This document shows, piece after piece, positions 1 through 7,735 of a stretch of 64,000 nt of DNA. Source of the stretch: Agreia sp. Leaf210 (lineage in GTDB: Bacteria > Actinomycetota > Actinomycetes > Actinomycetales > Microbacteriaceae). Numbering within the stretch: position 1 is the first letter of the stretch; each line of letters begins with the position of its first letter. The notes below the pieces were generated by a model. It saw nothing but the letters and a program-made list of their open reading frames with translations, did not search any database and was not told the origin of the DNA. The DNA is taken from assembly GCF_001421485.1 (NCBI RefSeq), contig NZ_LMKK01000004.1, forward strand, positions 62,001-126,000, read 5' to 3'. The position numbers were made by a program, and so were the translations under genes.

Positions 1-777
1 TACGGCACGGCACCGGATGCCGATGGCCGGGTTCCCGTGATTCCGGTCACCTACATGAACAGCTCGGCCGCGCTCAAGGCGTTCTGCGGCCGCAACGGCG
101 GCATCGTGTGCACCTCGTCGAATGCGGCGACGGTGCTGGAGTGGGCCTTCGAGCGCGGTCAGCGGGTGCTCTTCTTTCCCGATCAGCACCTGGGACGCAA
201 CACCGCGAAGGCCATGGGGATCCCCGTGGAGCTGATGCCCATGTGGAACCCGCGGAAGCCGCTGGGCGGCAACTCGGCTTCCGAGCTCGTCGAGGCAAAG
301 GTGGTGCTGTGGCACGGCTTCTGCTCGGTGCACAAGCGCTTCACCCCGGCGCAGATCGCCAAGGCCCGCGCCGAGTACCCCGGCGTTCAGGTGATCGTGC
401 ACCCCGAGTGCCCGATGGCCGTCGTCGATGCCGCGGATTCGGCAGGCTCGACCGACTTCATCGTGAAGGCGATCCAGGCAGCCCCGGCCGGCTCGACCTT
501 CGCCATCGGAACCGAGATCAACCTCGTGAACCGCCTCGCCGCCGAGTACCCGCAGCACACCATCTTCTGCCTCGACGACGTGATCTGCCCCTGCTCCACG
601 ATGTACCGCATCCACCCCGGTTACCTGGCCTGGGTGCTCGAGGGCTTGGTCGACGGGGTCGTGCGCAATCGCATCCGGGTTGCCGACGATGTGATCGCCG
701 ACTCGACAGTCGCACTCGAACGGATGCTTGCGGCCCGGCCGCCCGTGGCGGCGCCCGCCACCGACCCGGTGCGCTGA
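1..777 (+). CDS. nadA: Quinolinate synthase NadA, 5' end cut by window
   Basis: The product condenses iminoaspartate with dihydroxyacetone phosphate to quinolinate in de novo NAD synthesis, using a [4Fe-4S] cluster in the cytosol. The frame is open from base 1, so the start lies outside the window; 258 residues of the C-terminal part are present. Cluster cysteines are visible in the motifs CTSSNA, VHPECPM and CPCSTMYRI. nadB starts one base after the stop, so the genes form one operon. The family assignment is firm; only the missing N-terminus limits the entry. Confidence 0.96.
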   Translation, partial: YGTAPDADGRVPVIPVTYMNSSAALKAFCGRNGGIVCTSSNAATVLEWAFERGQRVLFFPDQHLGRNTAKAMGIPVELMPMWNPRKPLGGNSASELVEAKVVLWHGFCSVHKRFTPAQIAKARAEYPGVQVIVHPECPMAVVDAADSAGSTDFIVKAIQAAPAGSTFAIGTEINLVNRLAAEYPQHTIFCLDDVICPCSTMYRIHPGYLAWVLEGLVDGVVRNRIRVADDVIADSTVALERMLAARPPVAAPATDPVR

Positions 778-778
778 C

Positions 779-2452
779 ATGGCGCACGTGATCATCGTGG
801 GCAGCGGCATTGCCGGGCTGGCCACCGCGCTGCACGCCACACTGCAGCACGGGCATGAGGTGACGCTCGTAACCAAAGGCGAGCTCGCCGACAGCAACAC
901 CCGCTACGCGCAGGGCGGCATCGCTGCGGCGACCGCACTCGACGACAGCGCCACTCTGCACGCCGACGACACGATCCGGGCGGGGGCGGGGCTGACCGAC
1001 GAGAGCGCCGCGCGTGTGCTGGCCGACGAAGGGGCGGCGGCCATCCAGAGCCTGATCGAATGGGGCGTGCTGTTCGATCGCCGGCCGGGCAGTTCGGAGC
1101 CCGACAGGGCCCTCGAGGCGGCGCACTCGCGGGCGCGAGTGCTGCACGCCGGCGGCGACGCGACGGGGGCGGCCATTGAGTCGGCACTGGTCGCGGCGGT
1201 GCGCACCACCGCCGTCGCTGTGCACGAGCACACCATGCTGACCGACCTCGTGCTCGCCGACTCGTCGGGCATGCGCGCCGGTTCGACGCATCCGCTGCCG
1301 GTCGACCAGGCGCCGATGCGCCCAGCAGGCGCGGATGCCGGCGGGCGCGTCGTCGGCATCGAGGTGCTGCGGGCCGACGGCGGGCGCGAGGTGCTGTCGG
1401 CCGATGCCGTGGTGCTCGCCACCGGGGGCGCCGGGCAGCTCTACTCGCACACCACGAATCCTGCGATCGCCACCGGCGACGGGCTGGCCGCAGCGCTGCG
1501 GGCGGGTGTGGCCACGGCCGATCTGGAGTTCTACCAATTCCACCCGACCACGCTCGCCGCCCCCGGAAACTTCTTGGTCTCGGAGGCTGTGCGCGGCGAG
1601 GGCGCGGTTCTTCGCAACGAGCGCGGCGAGCGTTTTATGCTCGGCGCGCACCCCGACGCCGAGCTCGCCCCGCGCGACATCGTCGCTCGAGCCATCGCGG
1701 CCGAGATGGCGAAGCAGAACGGCGTGCCCGTGACCCTGGATGCCCGGGGCATCGGTCGAGACACGCTCGCCGCCCGCTTTCCCACGATCATGGCGGCGTG
1801 CGCGGCGGCCGGCTTCGACCTCGCCGACGGGCTGGTGCCTGTCGTTCCGGCGGCGCACTACTACATGGGAGGAATCGCGACCGATCTCGATGGCCACACC
1901 TCTCATGCGGGGCTCTTCGCGGTGGGCGAGGCGGCGTGCACCGGAGTGCACGGCGCCAATCGGCTGGCCTCGAACAGCCTGCTCGAGGGCGTCGTCTTCG
2001 CCCGGCGGGTCGCGGCGGCGCTAGGGGATGCGCCGCTCCCTGAGCTTGTCGAAGGGAGGAACGACCCCCTTCGACAGGCTCAGGGAACGGGTGTCGACCG
2101 TTCCGAGCTGCAGCGTCTCATGTGGAGCTATGCCGGGCTGACGCGTTCCGGCGTCGGGCTCGCCACGGCCGCGGCCCGCCTGCGGGTCTGGGCCGATGCA
2201 TCCGCCGCCCGCACCGACGACCGCGAGCGCATCGAGACCGCGAACCTCGTCACCGTGGCGCAGGCCCTCGTCGCCGCCGCCCTGCTCAGGCGCGAGTCGC
2301 GCGGCGCCCACTCCCGCAGCGACTTCACCCAGTCAGATGCGGTCGCCCGTCGGCAGCCGCCTCGCGAGGTCGTTCCGGGCGGCACCGCCCAGCGCGCATC
2401 CGATCACGTTTCGGGCGACACCGCCCTCACGCTCCAGACCCAAGGACACTGA
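779..2452 (+). CDS. nadB: L-aspartate oxidase NadB
   Basis: This FAD enzyme oxidises L-aspartate to iminoaspartate, the substrate of NadA. The 557-residue protein begins MAHVIIVGSG with the dinucleotide-binding GSGIAGLATA at residues 8-17. It carries NTRYAQGG, the active-site QFHPTTLAAPG and EAVRGEGAVL motifs, and GVHGANRLASNSLLEG near the end. The ATG at 779 was chosen because the FAD motif must be close to the N-terminus. Oddly, two palindromic repeats sit in frame: a 65-bp element around residues 166-187 and a 50-bp hairpin around residues 420-436. Both avoid stop codons and probably encode loops. Confidence 0.95.
   Translation: MAHVIIVGSGIAGLATALHATLQHGHEVTLVTKGELADSNTRYAQGGIAAATALDDSATLHADDTIRAGAGLTDESAARVLADEGAAAIQSLIEWGVLFDRRPGSSEPDRALEAAHSRARVLHAGGDATGAAIESALVAAVRTTAVAVHEHTMLTDLVLADSSGMRAGSTHPLPVDQAPMRPAGADAGGRVVGIEVLRADGGREVLSADAVVLATGGAGQLYSHTTNPAIATGDGLAAALRAGVATADLEFYQFHPTTLAAPGNFLVSEAVRGEGAVLRNERGERFMLGAHPDAELAPRDIVARAIAAEMAKQNGVPVTLDARGIGRDTLAARFPTIMAACAAAGFDLADGLVPVVPAAHYYMGGIATDLDGHTSHAGLFAVGEAACTGVHGANRLASNSLLEGVVFARRVAAALGDAPLPELVEGRNDPLRQAQGTGVDRSELQRLMWSYAGLTRSGVGLATAAARLRVWADASAARTDDRERIETANLVTVAQALVAAALLRRESRGAHSRSDFTQSDAVARRQPPREVVPGGTAQRASDHVSGDTALTLQTQGH
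1275..1339 (+). repeat. 65-bp palindromic repeat family, copy A, inside nadB
   Basis: This copy is read in frame within nadB and encodes residues around THPLPVDQ. It aligns over its whole length with the copies at 5189-5252 and, on the other strand, 24498-24562. The shared core is GCGCCGGTTCG, then GCATCCGCTGCCGGTCGACC, then a partly complementary right arm ending GCGGATGCC. Confidence 0.75.
2037..2086. repeat. REP-like hairpin inside nadB
   Basis: A 20-base arm starting TCCCTGAGCTTGTCGAAGGG at 2037 is followed after 10 bases by its reverse complement at 2067-2086, with one mismatch. It is translated in frame within nadB without a stop. The consensus CCCTGAGC-TGTCGAAGGG resembles dispersed intergenic palindromes seen in many actinobacteria, from memory. 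No second copy was seen in this window. Confidence 0.85.
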
Positions 2453-2453
2453 C

Positions 2454-3311
2454 ATGCTGCTCACACCCCAGGCGATCGACCGCGTCGTCCTCGCCGCTCT
2501 CGCCGAGGACGCCCCGTGGGGCGACGCGACCTCCGATGCTTTTCTTCCCGACGGCGCGACGGCCTCCGCCGAGTTGGTGGCCCGCGAGGCCGGAGTGCTC
2601 TCGGGCGGCGAGGTCTTCTCGAGAACGATGCTCGCGGCCGACGAGTCGATCACGACCGCGGTGCTGCTCGACGACGGTGAACACTTCGAACCCGGCGCGG
2701 TGATCGCCACGGTGTCGGGACCGGCGCGCGGGGTGCTGCTCGGAGAGCGCGTCGCCCTGAACCTCGTGCAGCGTATGAGTGGAATCGCCACCGTGACCGC
2801 GCGCTACGTCGATGCGGTCGCGGGAACGCGGGCGCGCATCGTCGACACGCGCAAGACGACTCCGGGGCTGCGTGCCCTCGAGCGCCACGCGGTGCGCAGC
2901 GGCGGTGGCGGCAACCACCGCTTCTCACTGAGCGACGCCGTGCTCGCGAAAGACAATCACCTGGCCGTGCTCACGGCATCCGGCGTCTCGCTCACCGACG
3001 CGATCATTCGCGCCCGAGCCCGCATCTCGCACACGACCCACCTCGAGGTCGAGGTCGACCGACTCGACCAGATCGAGCCCGTGCTCGCCGGCGGGGTTGA
3101 CACGATCATGCTCGACAACTTCTCTCTCGACGAGCTGCGCGAGGGCATCGCACTCGTCGCGGGGCGAGCGCTCGTCGAGGCCAGCGGAGGAGTGAACCTC
3201 GACACGGTGCGGGCGATCGCCGAGACGGGAGTCGACATCATCTCGGTCGGCGCGCTCACCCACAGCGCACGCGCTCTCGACCTGGGACTCGACCTCAGCG
3301 TCGAGGCATGA
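2454..3311 (+). CDS. nadC: Nicotinate-nucleotide pyrophosphorylase NadC
   Basis: The enzyme converts quinolinate and PRPP to nicotinate mononucleotide, the third step of the NAD pathway. The 285-residue product has the usual length. It carries the signature run with DTRKTTPGLRALERHAV, the glycine-rich GGGGNHRFSLSD and the KDNHL motif, then the barrel strands VEVEVDRLDQ and ASGGVNLDTV. The ATG at 2454 lies one base after the nadB stop, which implies translational coupling. The gene overlaps the following desulfurase by 4 bases. Confidence 0.96.
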   Translation: MLLTPQAIDRVVLAALAEDAPWGDATSDAFLPDGATASAELVAREAGVLSGGEVFSRTMLAADESITTAVLLDDGEHFEPGAVIATVSGPARGVLLGERVALNLVQRMSGIATVTARYVDAVAGTRARIVDTRKTTPGLRALERHAVRSGGGGNHRFSLSDAVLAKDNHLAVLTASGVSLTDAIIRARARISHTTHLEVEVDRLDQIEPVLAGGVDTIMLDNFSLDELREGIALVAGRALVEASGGVNLDTVRAIAETGVDIISVGALTHSARALDLGLDLSVEA

Positions 3312-4447
3312 TCTATCTCGACCACGCGGCGACGTCACCCGTTCGCCCGGAGGTGCTGCAGGCGATGTGGCCGCACCTCACGGGTGAGTTCGGCAATCCG
3401 TCGAGCCACCACGCTCTCGGCGACGCGGCCTCGCGCGCACTTGCCGACGCCCGCTCGCGCCTCGCTGGCTGGTTCGGCGCGCGGCCGAGCGAGGTCACCT
3501 TCACCTCGGGTGGCACCGAGGGCATCAACCTCGCCATCAAGGGCATCGCGCTGGGGCAGCCGCGCGGGCGGCACATCGTGACCACGCCGATCGAGCACGA
3601 GGCCACCCTCGAATCGATCAACTTTCTGCGTCGGGTGCACGGCTTCGACGTCTCGCTCGTGCCGGTGGATGCCGATGGCCGGGTCGATCTCGATTCCCTC
3701 GCCGGGCTGCTGCGCGACGACACCACGCTCGTGAGCGTGATGGCGGCCAACAACGAGATCGGCACGCTGCAAGAGACGGCCGCGATCGGCGCGCTGGCCC
3801 ACGCGGCCGGCACCGTGATGCACGTCGACGCCGTGCAAGCTGCGGGCTGGCTCGATGTGAGTCTGGATGCGCTCGGTGCCGACGCCGTGTCGATCTCGGG
3901 TCACAAGCTGGGTGCGCCGAAGGGCGTGGGCGCACTGGCGGCGCGCTCTCGGCTGGTTCTCGAGCCGCTGCTGCATGGTGGCGGTCAAGAGCGCGGCCGG
4001 CGGTCGGGCACCGAGAACGTGGCTGCTGCGGTGGGGCTCGCCCTCGCGGCAGAGCTGTCTGAGGCCGGGCGAGAGGAAGCGTCCGAACGGGTCACCATGC
4101 TGCGCGACGACCTCATCGCGCGCATCGAGGCGGCACTCCCCTCGGCCCGGCTGACCGGCTCTCGCGAGCACAGGCTGCCGTCGATCGCGTCGTTCCTCTT
4201 TGCGGGAACGAGCGGTGAGGGCGTTCTACTCGGGCTCGAGGAGCGCGGCGTGGTGTCGTCGAGCGGCTCGGCATGCGCGGCCGGAAGCGACGAGCCGTCG
4301 CCGGTGCTGCTCGCGCTGGGCGTCGATCCGCTGGATGCGCAGACCGCCGTTCGGTTCAGCCTCTCGCCGGCGACCACCGCCGCCGACGTGGAGGCCGCGG
4401 CCGCTGCGACGACCGAGGCCGTAAAGGCGTTGACCCACCTACGCTGA
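3308..4447 (+). CDS. Cysteine desulfurase (NifS/IscS type)
   Basis: This PLP enzyme takes sulfur from cysteine for Fe-S cluster assembly. The 379-residue protein has the N-terminal YLDHAATSP, the cofactor motif HVDAVQAAG, the PLP lysine at residue 200 in SISGHKLG and the persulfide cysteine at residue 323 in GSACAAGS. It overlaps nadC by ATGA, so it belongs to the NAD operon. In Bacillus subtilis a NifS beside nadABC supplies the NadA cluster; by analogy that is the likely role here, although general sulfur transfer cannot be excluded. Confidence 0.93.
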   Translation: MIYLDHAATSPVRPEVLQAMWPHLTGEFGNPSSHHALGDAASRALADARSRLAGWFGARPSEVTFTSGGTEGINLAIKGIALGQPRGRHIVTTPIEHEATLESINFLRRVHGFDVSLVPVDADGRVDLDSLAGLLRDDTTLVSVMAANNEIGTLQETAAIGALAHAAGTVMHVDAVQAAGWLDVSLDALGADAVSISGHKLGAPKGVGALAARSRLVLEPLLHGGGQERGRRSGTENVAAAVGLALAAELSEAGREEASERVTMLRDDLIARIEAALPSARLTGSREHRLPSIASFLFAGTSGEGVLLGLEERGVVSSSGSACAAGSDEPSPVLLALGVDPLDAQTAVRFSLSPATTAADVEAAAAATTEAVKALTHLR

Positions 4448-4476
4448 GGCGGGCCGTTCCGGCGTATCGTGACCCC

Positions 4477-5172
4477 ATGCAGATCGTTCTCGTTCCTGGA
4501 TTCTGGCTCGGCGCGTGGTCGTGGGCTCCCGTGACCGCGGTCATCGAAGCGGCCGGTCACACCCCGCGCCCGCTGACGCTTCCCGGCATGGACTCGACGG
4601 AGTCAGACCGCACCGGCATCACGCTCGACGACCACATCCGATTCGTCGAGGAGTCCATCGCCGACCTCGAGGGCGACATCGTGCTGGTGGGTCACAGCGG
4701 TGGCGGATCGGTGATCCATGCTGTGGTCGATCGGCACCCCGACCGCATCCGGCACGCGGTCTACGTCGACAGTGTGCCGACGCCCGACGGCATGGAGGTG
4801 AACGCGAACATCCCCGAGGTGGACGGGGAACTGCCCTTGCCCGCGTGGGACTTCTTCGACGACCTCGAGCTCACCGGGCTCGACGAGGCCGACCTCGCGA
4901 ACTTCCGCGCCCGCGCCGTTGCCACGCCGACGCGGGTCGCCCGCGATCCCCAGATCGTGACGAACGAAGCGCGCTTCGAGGTTGCCGTCACGGTGATCAC
5001 GTGCACGTTCAGCGCCGAGGAGATGCGCCGCGGCATGGGCGCCGGCGTGCCCTACTTCGCGGAGTTGCCGCGCATCCACGAGGTCGGAATCGTGGAGTTG
5101 CCGACCGGACACTGGCCGCAGTTCTCGCGCCCGCGCGACCTGGCCAATGTGATCGTCGCCGCCATCCGCTGA
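4477..5172 (+). CDS. Alpha/beta hydrolase
   Basis: A 231-residue soluble alpha/beta-hydrolase of unknown substrate. The nucleophile elbow is VGHSGGG (serine near residue 73) and the catalytic histidine is probably in TGHWPQF near the C-terminus; the N-terminal strand-loop IVLVPGFWLGAWSW forms the oxyanion region. A -10-like TATCGT at 4465-4470 is followed by six bases and the ATG, which points to a leaderless mRNA starting at the ATG. It stands alone after the NAD operon. Homologues are often esterases or lactonases, but the sequence does not settle this. Confidence 0.85.
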   Translation: MQIVLVPGFWLGAWSWAPVTAVIEAAGHTPRPLTLPGMDSTESDRTGITLDDHIRFVEESIADLEGDIVLVGHSGGGSVIHAVVDRHPDRIRHAVYVDSVPTPDGMEVNANIPEVDGELPLPAWDFFDDLELTGLDEADLANFRARAVATPTRVARDPQIVTNEARFEVAVTVITCTFSAEEMRRGMGAGVPYFAELPRIHEVGIVELPTGHWPQFSRPRDLANVIVAAIR

Positions 5173-5188
5173 CTCGCCGCATGCATCC

Positions 5189-5252
5189 GCGCCGGTTGGG
5201 CGCATCCGCGCCCGGTCGAACAGGGGCGGATGCGCCGAACCGGCGCGGATAC
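5189..5252. repeat. 65-bp palindromic repeat family, copy B, intergenic
   Basis: This is the most symmetrical copy: about 27-base arms (GCGCCGGTTGGGCGCATCC on the left, GGATGCGCCGAACCGGCGC on the right) flank the loop CGGTCGAACA. It lies between the converging hydrolase and helicase genes, where it could end transcription in both directions. It aligns with copies A and C. Confidence 0.8.
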
Positions 5253-5268
5253 CGCAGTAGGGGCCGCG

Positions 5269-6561
5269 CTATTGCCCGCGGGACATGAACCGCCGCACCG
5301 CGGGGTCGACCGAGATGTCGGCGGGGCGCAGCGGCCTCGTGAGGTACAGGCCATCGAGGCTCGTGAGTCGCGACAGGGCGACGTAGGTCTGGCCCGCGCT
5401 GAACACCCGCTGCCCCAGATCGACGATGGCCTGGTCGTAGGTCTTGCCCTGGCTCTTGTGAATGGTGACGGCCCAGGCGAGGCGCAGCGGAAACTGCGTG
5501 AACTCCCCGATGACGTTCTTGGTGAGCTTCTTGTCGTCGGCCGAGTACGAGTAGCGATGCTTCTCCCAGCTCACCGGGTCGACCTCGTGCACCTCGCCAT
5601 CGATCTCGACCCAGATGGAGCCCGCCTTGCTGATCTTCGAGACCACGCCGACCGACCCGTTGACCCAGCGCTGCTCGGAGTCGTTGCGCAGGAACATGAC
5701 CTGAGCGCCGACCTTCAGCTCGAGAGCCTCCTCTGCCGGATAGTTGCGGCCTCCGAAGTCGCCCGAGACCTCGGCATTCGCCGTGCGGACTTTGCCGGGC
5801 AGTCGCTTGAGCGCCTCGGCGTTGATGCGGTTCACGGCGTCGTTGCGCGTGGCCAGGGTGATCGTGCCGTCGCTGGGAGGAGTTCGGGCGCCCGCACCGT
5901 TGAGCGCATCCGCTATCTCTTTCGTCACCTGCCCGTGCCGCACCGCGTTGAGCATGAACTTGAAGTCGTCGTCGTGCTGCCGGTGGATCTCGGTGAGCTC
6001 GACGACCGTGAGAGACACCTCGCTCCACACCTTCGCGTCGAAGAACCACATCGACCGGTAGTGGTCGGTGAAGTAGGCGCGCTCGTCGGAATCGCCCGGA
6101 ACGGGGGCCAGCTGGTAGGGGTCTCCGAAGAGCACGACCTGCACACCGCCGAAGGGAACCGTGGGCTTGTGCCGGGCCTTGCGCAGGGAGCGGTCGATCG
6201 CGTCCATGAGATCGGCGTTCACCATCGAGACCTCGTCGATGACCAGCGTGTCGATGGTGTTGAGCATCTTGCGCACGTCGCCGTTCTGCTCGATGTCGGA
6301 GTCGGCGATGACCCCGATCGGCAGACGGAACAGCGAGTGGATGGTCTGCCCGCCCACGTTCAGCGCCGCGACACCCGTGGGCGCCGAGATCACGAGCTGC
6401 TTCTCGGTGTTCCAGCTGAGGTGGTTGAGAAGCGTGGACTTTCCGGTGCCCGCCCGGCCTGTGACGAAGACATGGCTCTTCGTCGACTCGATCAGATCGA
6501 AGACACGCTTCTGCTCGGCTGACAGATCGGGAAGGGACACGCTGAATGACTTTCTCTGCAC
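5269..6561 (-). CDS. PIF1-like ATP-dependent DNA helicase
   Basis: A 430-residue superfamily 1 helicase of the PIF1/RecD group. Visible motifs are Walker A GRAGTGKST near residue 39, motif Ia APTGVAALNVGG, Walker B LVIDEVSM, GDPYQLAPV (motif III) and the late TIHKSQGKTYD plus VALSRLTSL (motifs V-VI). It probably unwinds DNA in repair or replication. The GTG at 6561 leaves a short N-terminal tail before SAEQKRVFDLIE, the usual first conserved block. It lacks the C-terminal HRDC or WYL extensions found on some actinobacterial homologues. Confidence 0.9.
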   Translation of the reverse strand: MQRKSFSVSLPDLSAEQKRVFDLIESTKSHVFVTGRAGTGKSTLLNHLSWNTEKQLVISAPTGVAALNVGGQTIHSLFRLPIGVIADSDIEQNGDVRKMLNTIDTLVIDEVSMVNADLMDAIDRSLRKARHKPTVPFGGVQVVLFGDPYQLAPVPGDSDERAYFTDHYRSMWFFDAKVWSEVSLTVVELTEIHRQHDDDFKFMLNAVRHGQVTKEIADALNGAGARTPPSDGTITLATRNDAVNRINAEALKRLPGKVRTANAEVSGDFGGRNYPAEEALELKVGAQVMFLRNDSEQRWVNGSVGVVSKISKAGSIWVEIDGEVHEVDPVSWEKHRYSYSADDKKLTKNVIGEFTQFPLRLAWAVTIHKSQGKTYDQAIVDLGQRVFSAGQTYVALSRLTSLDGLYLTRPLRPADISVDPAVRRFMSRGQ

Positions 6562-6643
6562 GGCGACGAGGGGAGGACACCCAATCTACCGGGCGTGTCA
6601 CCCGTCACGGCGGGCCCACGGCGGCATTGCCTAGACTGACCCC

Positions 6644-7708
6644 ATGGATGTGCATGTGCAGAAGAGGCGCATCTCATCGACGCAGGTCACGTTGGCCTGG
6701 TGCGCTTCGTTGCTGCTGCTCGTCGGAGTCTTCGCGACCGGGGTGCTCGCCCTCAATCTCTCGGTCTTCAGCTCGAGCGGATTCGTCACGACGTACCTGC
6801 AGACGCTCGGTGCACGCGACGTCGACGGCGCTCTCTCGATGCCCGGGGTCGAGCTTCCCAGCGATCTCACTCCCGATTCCGCGGGCGCTGCGCTGCTGAA
6901 GCGAAACACGCTCGGCACCATCAGCAAGATCCGCGTCACCGACGACAGCGATCTCGGCTCGGGCATCCACCGCGTCACGGTGAGCTACACGCTGGATGGC
7001 GCTGGTCGGCAGTCCGCGCGGACGCAGAGCGAGTTCGTGGTCGAGCGCGACGGAACCAACTTCGGCATCTTCACCCAGTGGCGCTTCAAGGAGACCCCCG
7101 TGGCGACCCTCTCGCTCGCGGTGACCAATGCGACCAGCGTGAGCGTCGGATCCGGCGAGCTGAAGGCATCCGATCTCGGCGCCGGCGCGGGCGCATTCGG
7201 CGCGGGCGGGCGGTTCAGCGTTCTCGTTCCCTCGCTCGTGGTTCTCTCGCACGAGTCGCACTACCTCACGAGCGACACGGTCGCCGTGCCCGTCACCTCA
7301 CCCGGCAACACGGAGAACGCCGTGGTCAAGGCCGTTCCCAACGAGCTGTTCACGAAGGCCGTCTCTGATCGGCTCACTTCTTTTCTCGACGACTGCGCCG
7401 CACAGAAGGTGCTGTATCCCGTCGGTTGCCCGTTCTCGAAGGGCATCACCGACCGCATCGAGGGTGAGCCGACCTGGTCGATCGTCACCTACCCGCAGGT
7501 CTCCGTGGTGGCCGGTCCGTCGTCGTGGCTCCTGGCCGACAACACCGGGACGGCCCACATCGATGTGCAGGTGAAGTCGCTGTTCGACGGCACCGTGTCG
7601 GCCCTGAGCGAGGACGTACCGTTCTCGCTGAACTACGCGATCTCGCTCGACGACGCGGGGCAGATCACCTTCGCGGCCCGGTCGGCGAACCTGGCACAGC
7701 TGAAGTAG
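6644..7708 (+). CDS. Membrane-anchored protein of unknown function
   Basis: I do not recognise this 354-residue protein. It has one N-terminal hydrophobic helix (about residues 16-40, WCASLLLLVGVFATGVLAL), so the rest is probably outside the cell. The exported part looks like two or more beta-rich domains of roughly 120 residues and contains two cysteines (CAAQKVLYPVGC) that could form a disulfide. A -10-like TAGACT at 6632-6637, six bases before the ATG, suggests a leaderless transcript. It faces the CopD-CtaG gene tail to tail, with no obvious functional link. Confidence 0.8.
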   Translation: MDVHVQKRRISSTQVTLAWCASLLLLVGVFATGVLALNLSVFSSSGFVTTYLQTLGARDVDGALSMPGVELPSDLTPDSAGAALLKRNTLGTISKIRVTDDSDLGSGIHRVTVSYTLDGAGRQSARTQSEFVVERDGTNFGIFTQWRFKETPVATLSLAVTNATSVSVGSGELKASDLGAGAGAFGAGGRFSVLVPSLVVLSHESHYLTSDTVAVPVTSPGNTENAVVKAVPNELFTKAVSDRLTSFLDDCAAQKVLYPVGCPFSKGITDRIEGEPTWSIVTYPQVSVVAGPSSWLLADNTGTAHIDVQVKSLFDGTVSALSEDVPFSLNYAISLDDAGQITFAARSANLAQLK

Positions 7709-7735
7709 CCGCCTGCGCGAGAGACGGACCCTGCC

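Noticed and set aside
518-1951. A 477-codon frame antisense to nadB
   Set aside because: The composition is Arg/Gly/His-rich shadow, and nadB explains the region.
2037-2086. Frameshift or pseudogene in nadB because of the hairpin
   Set aside because: The reading frame continues through both repeats, and all late NadB motifs are intact.
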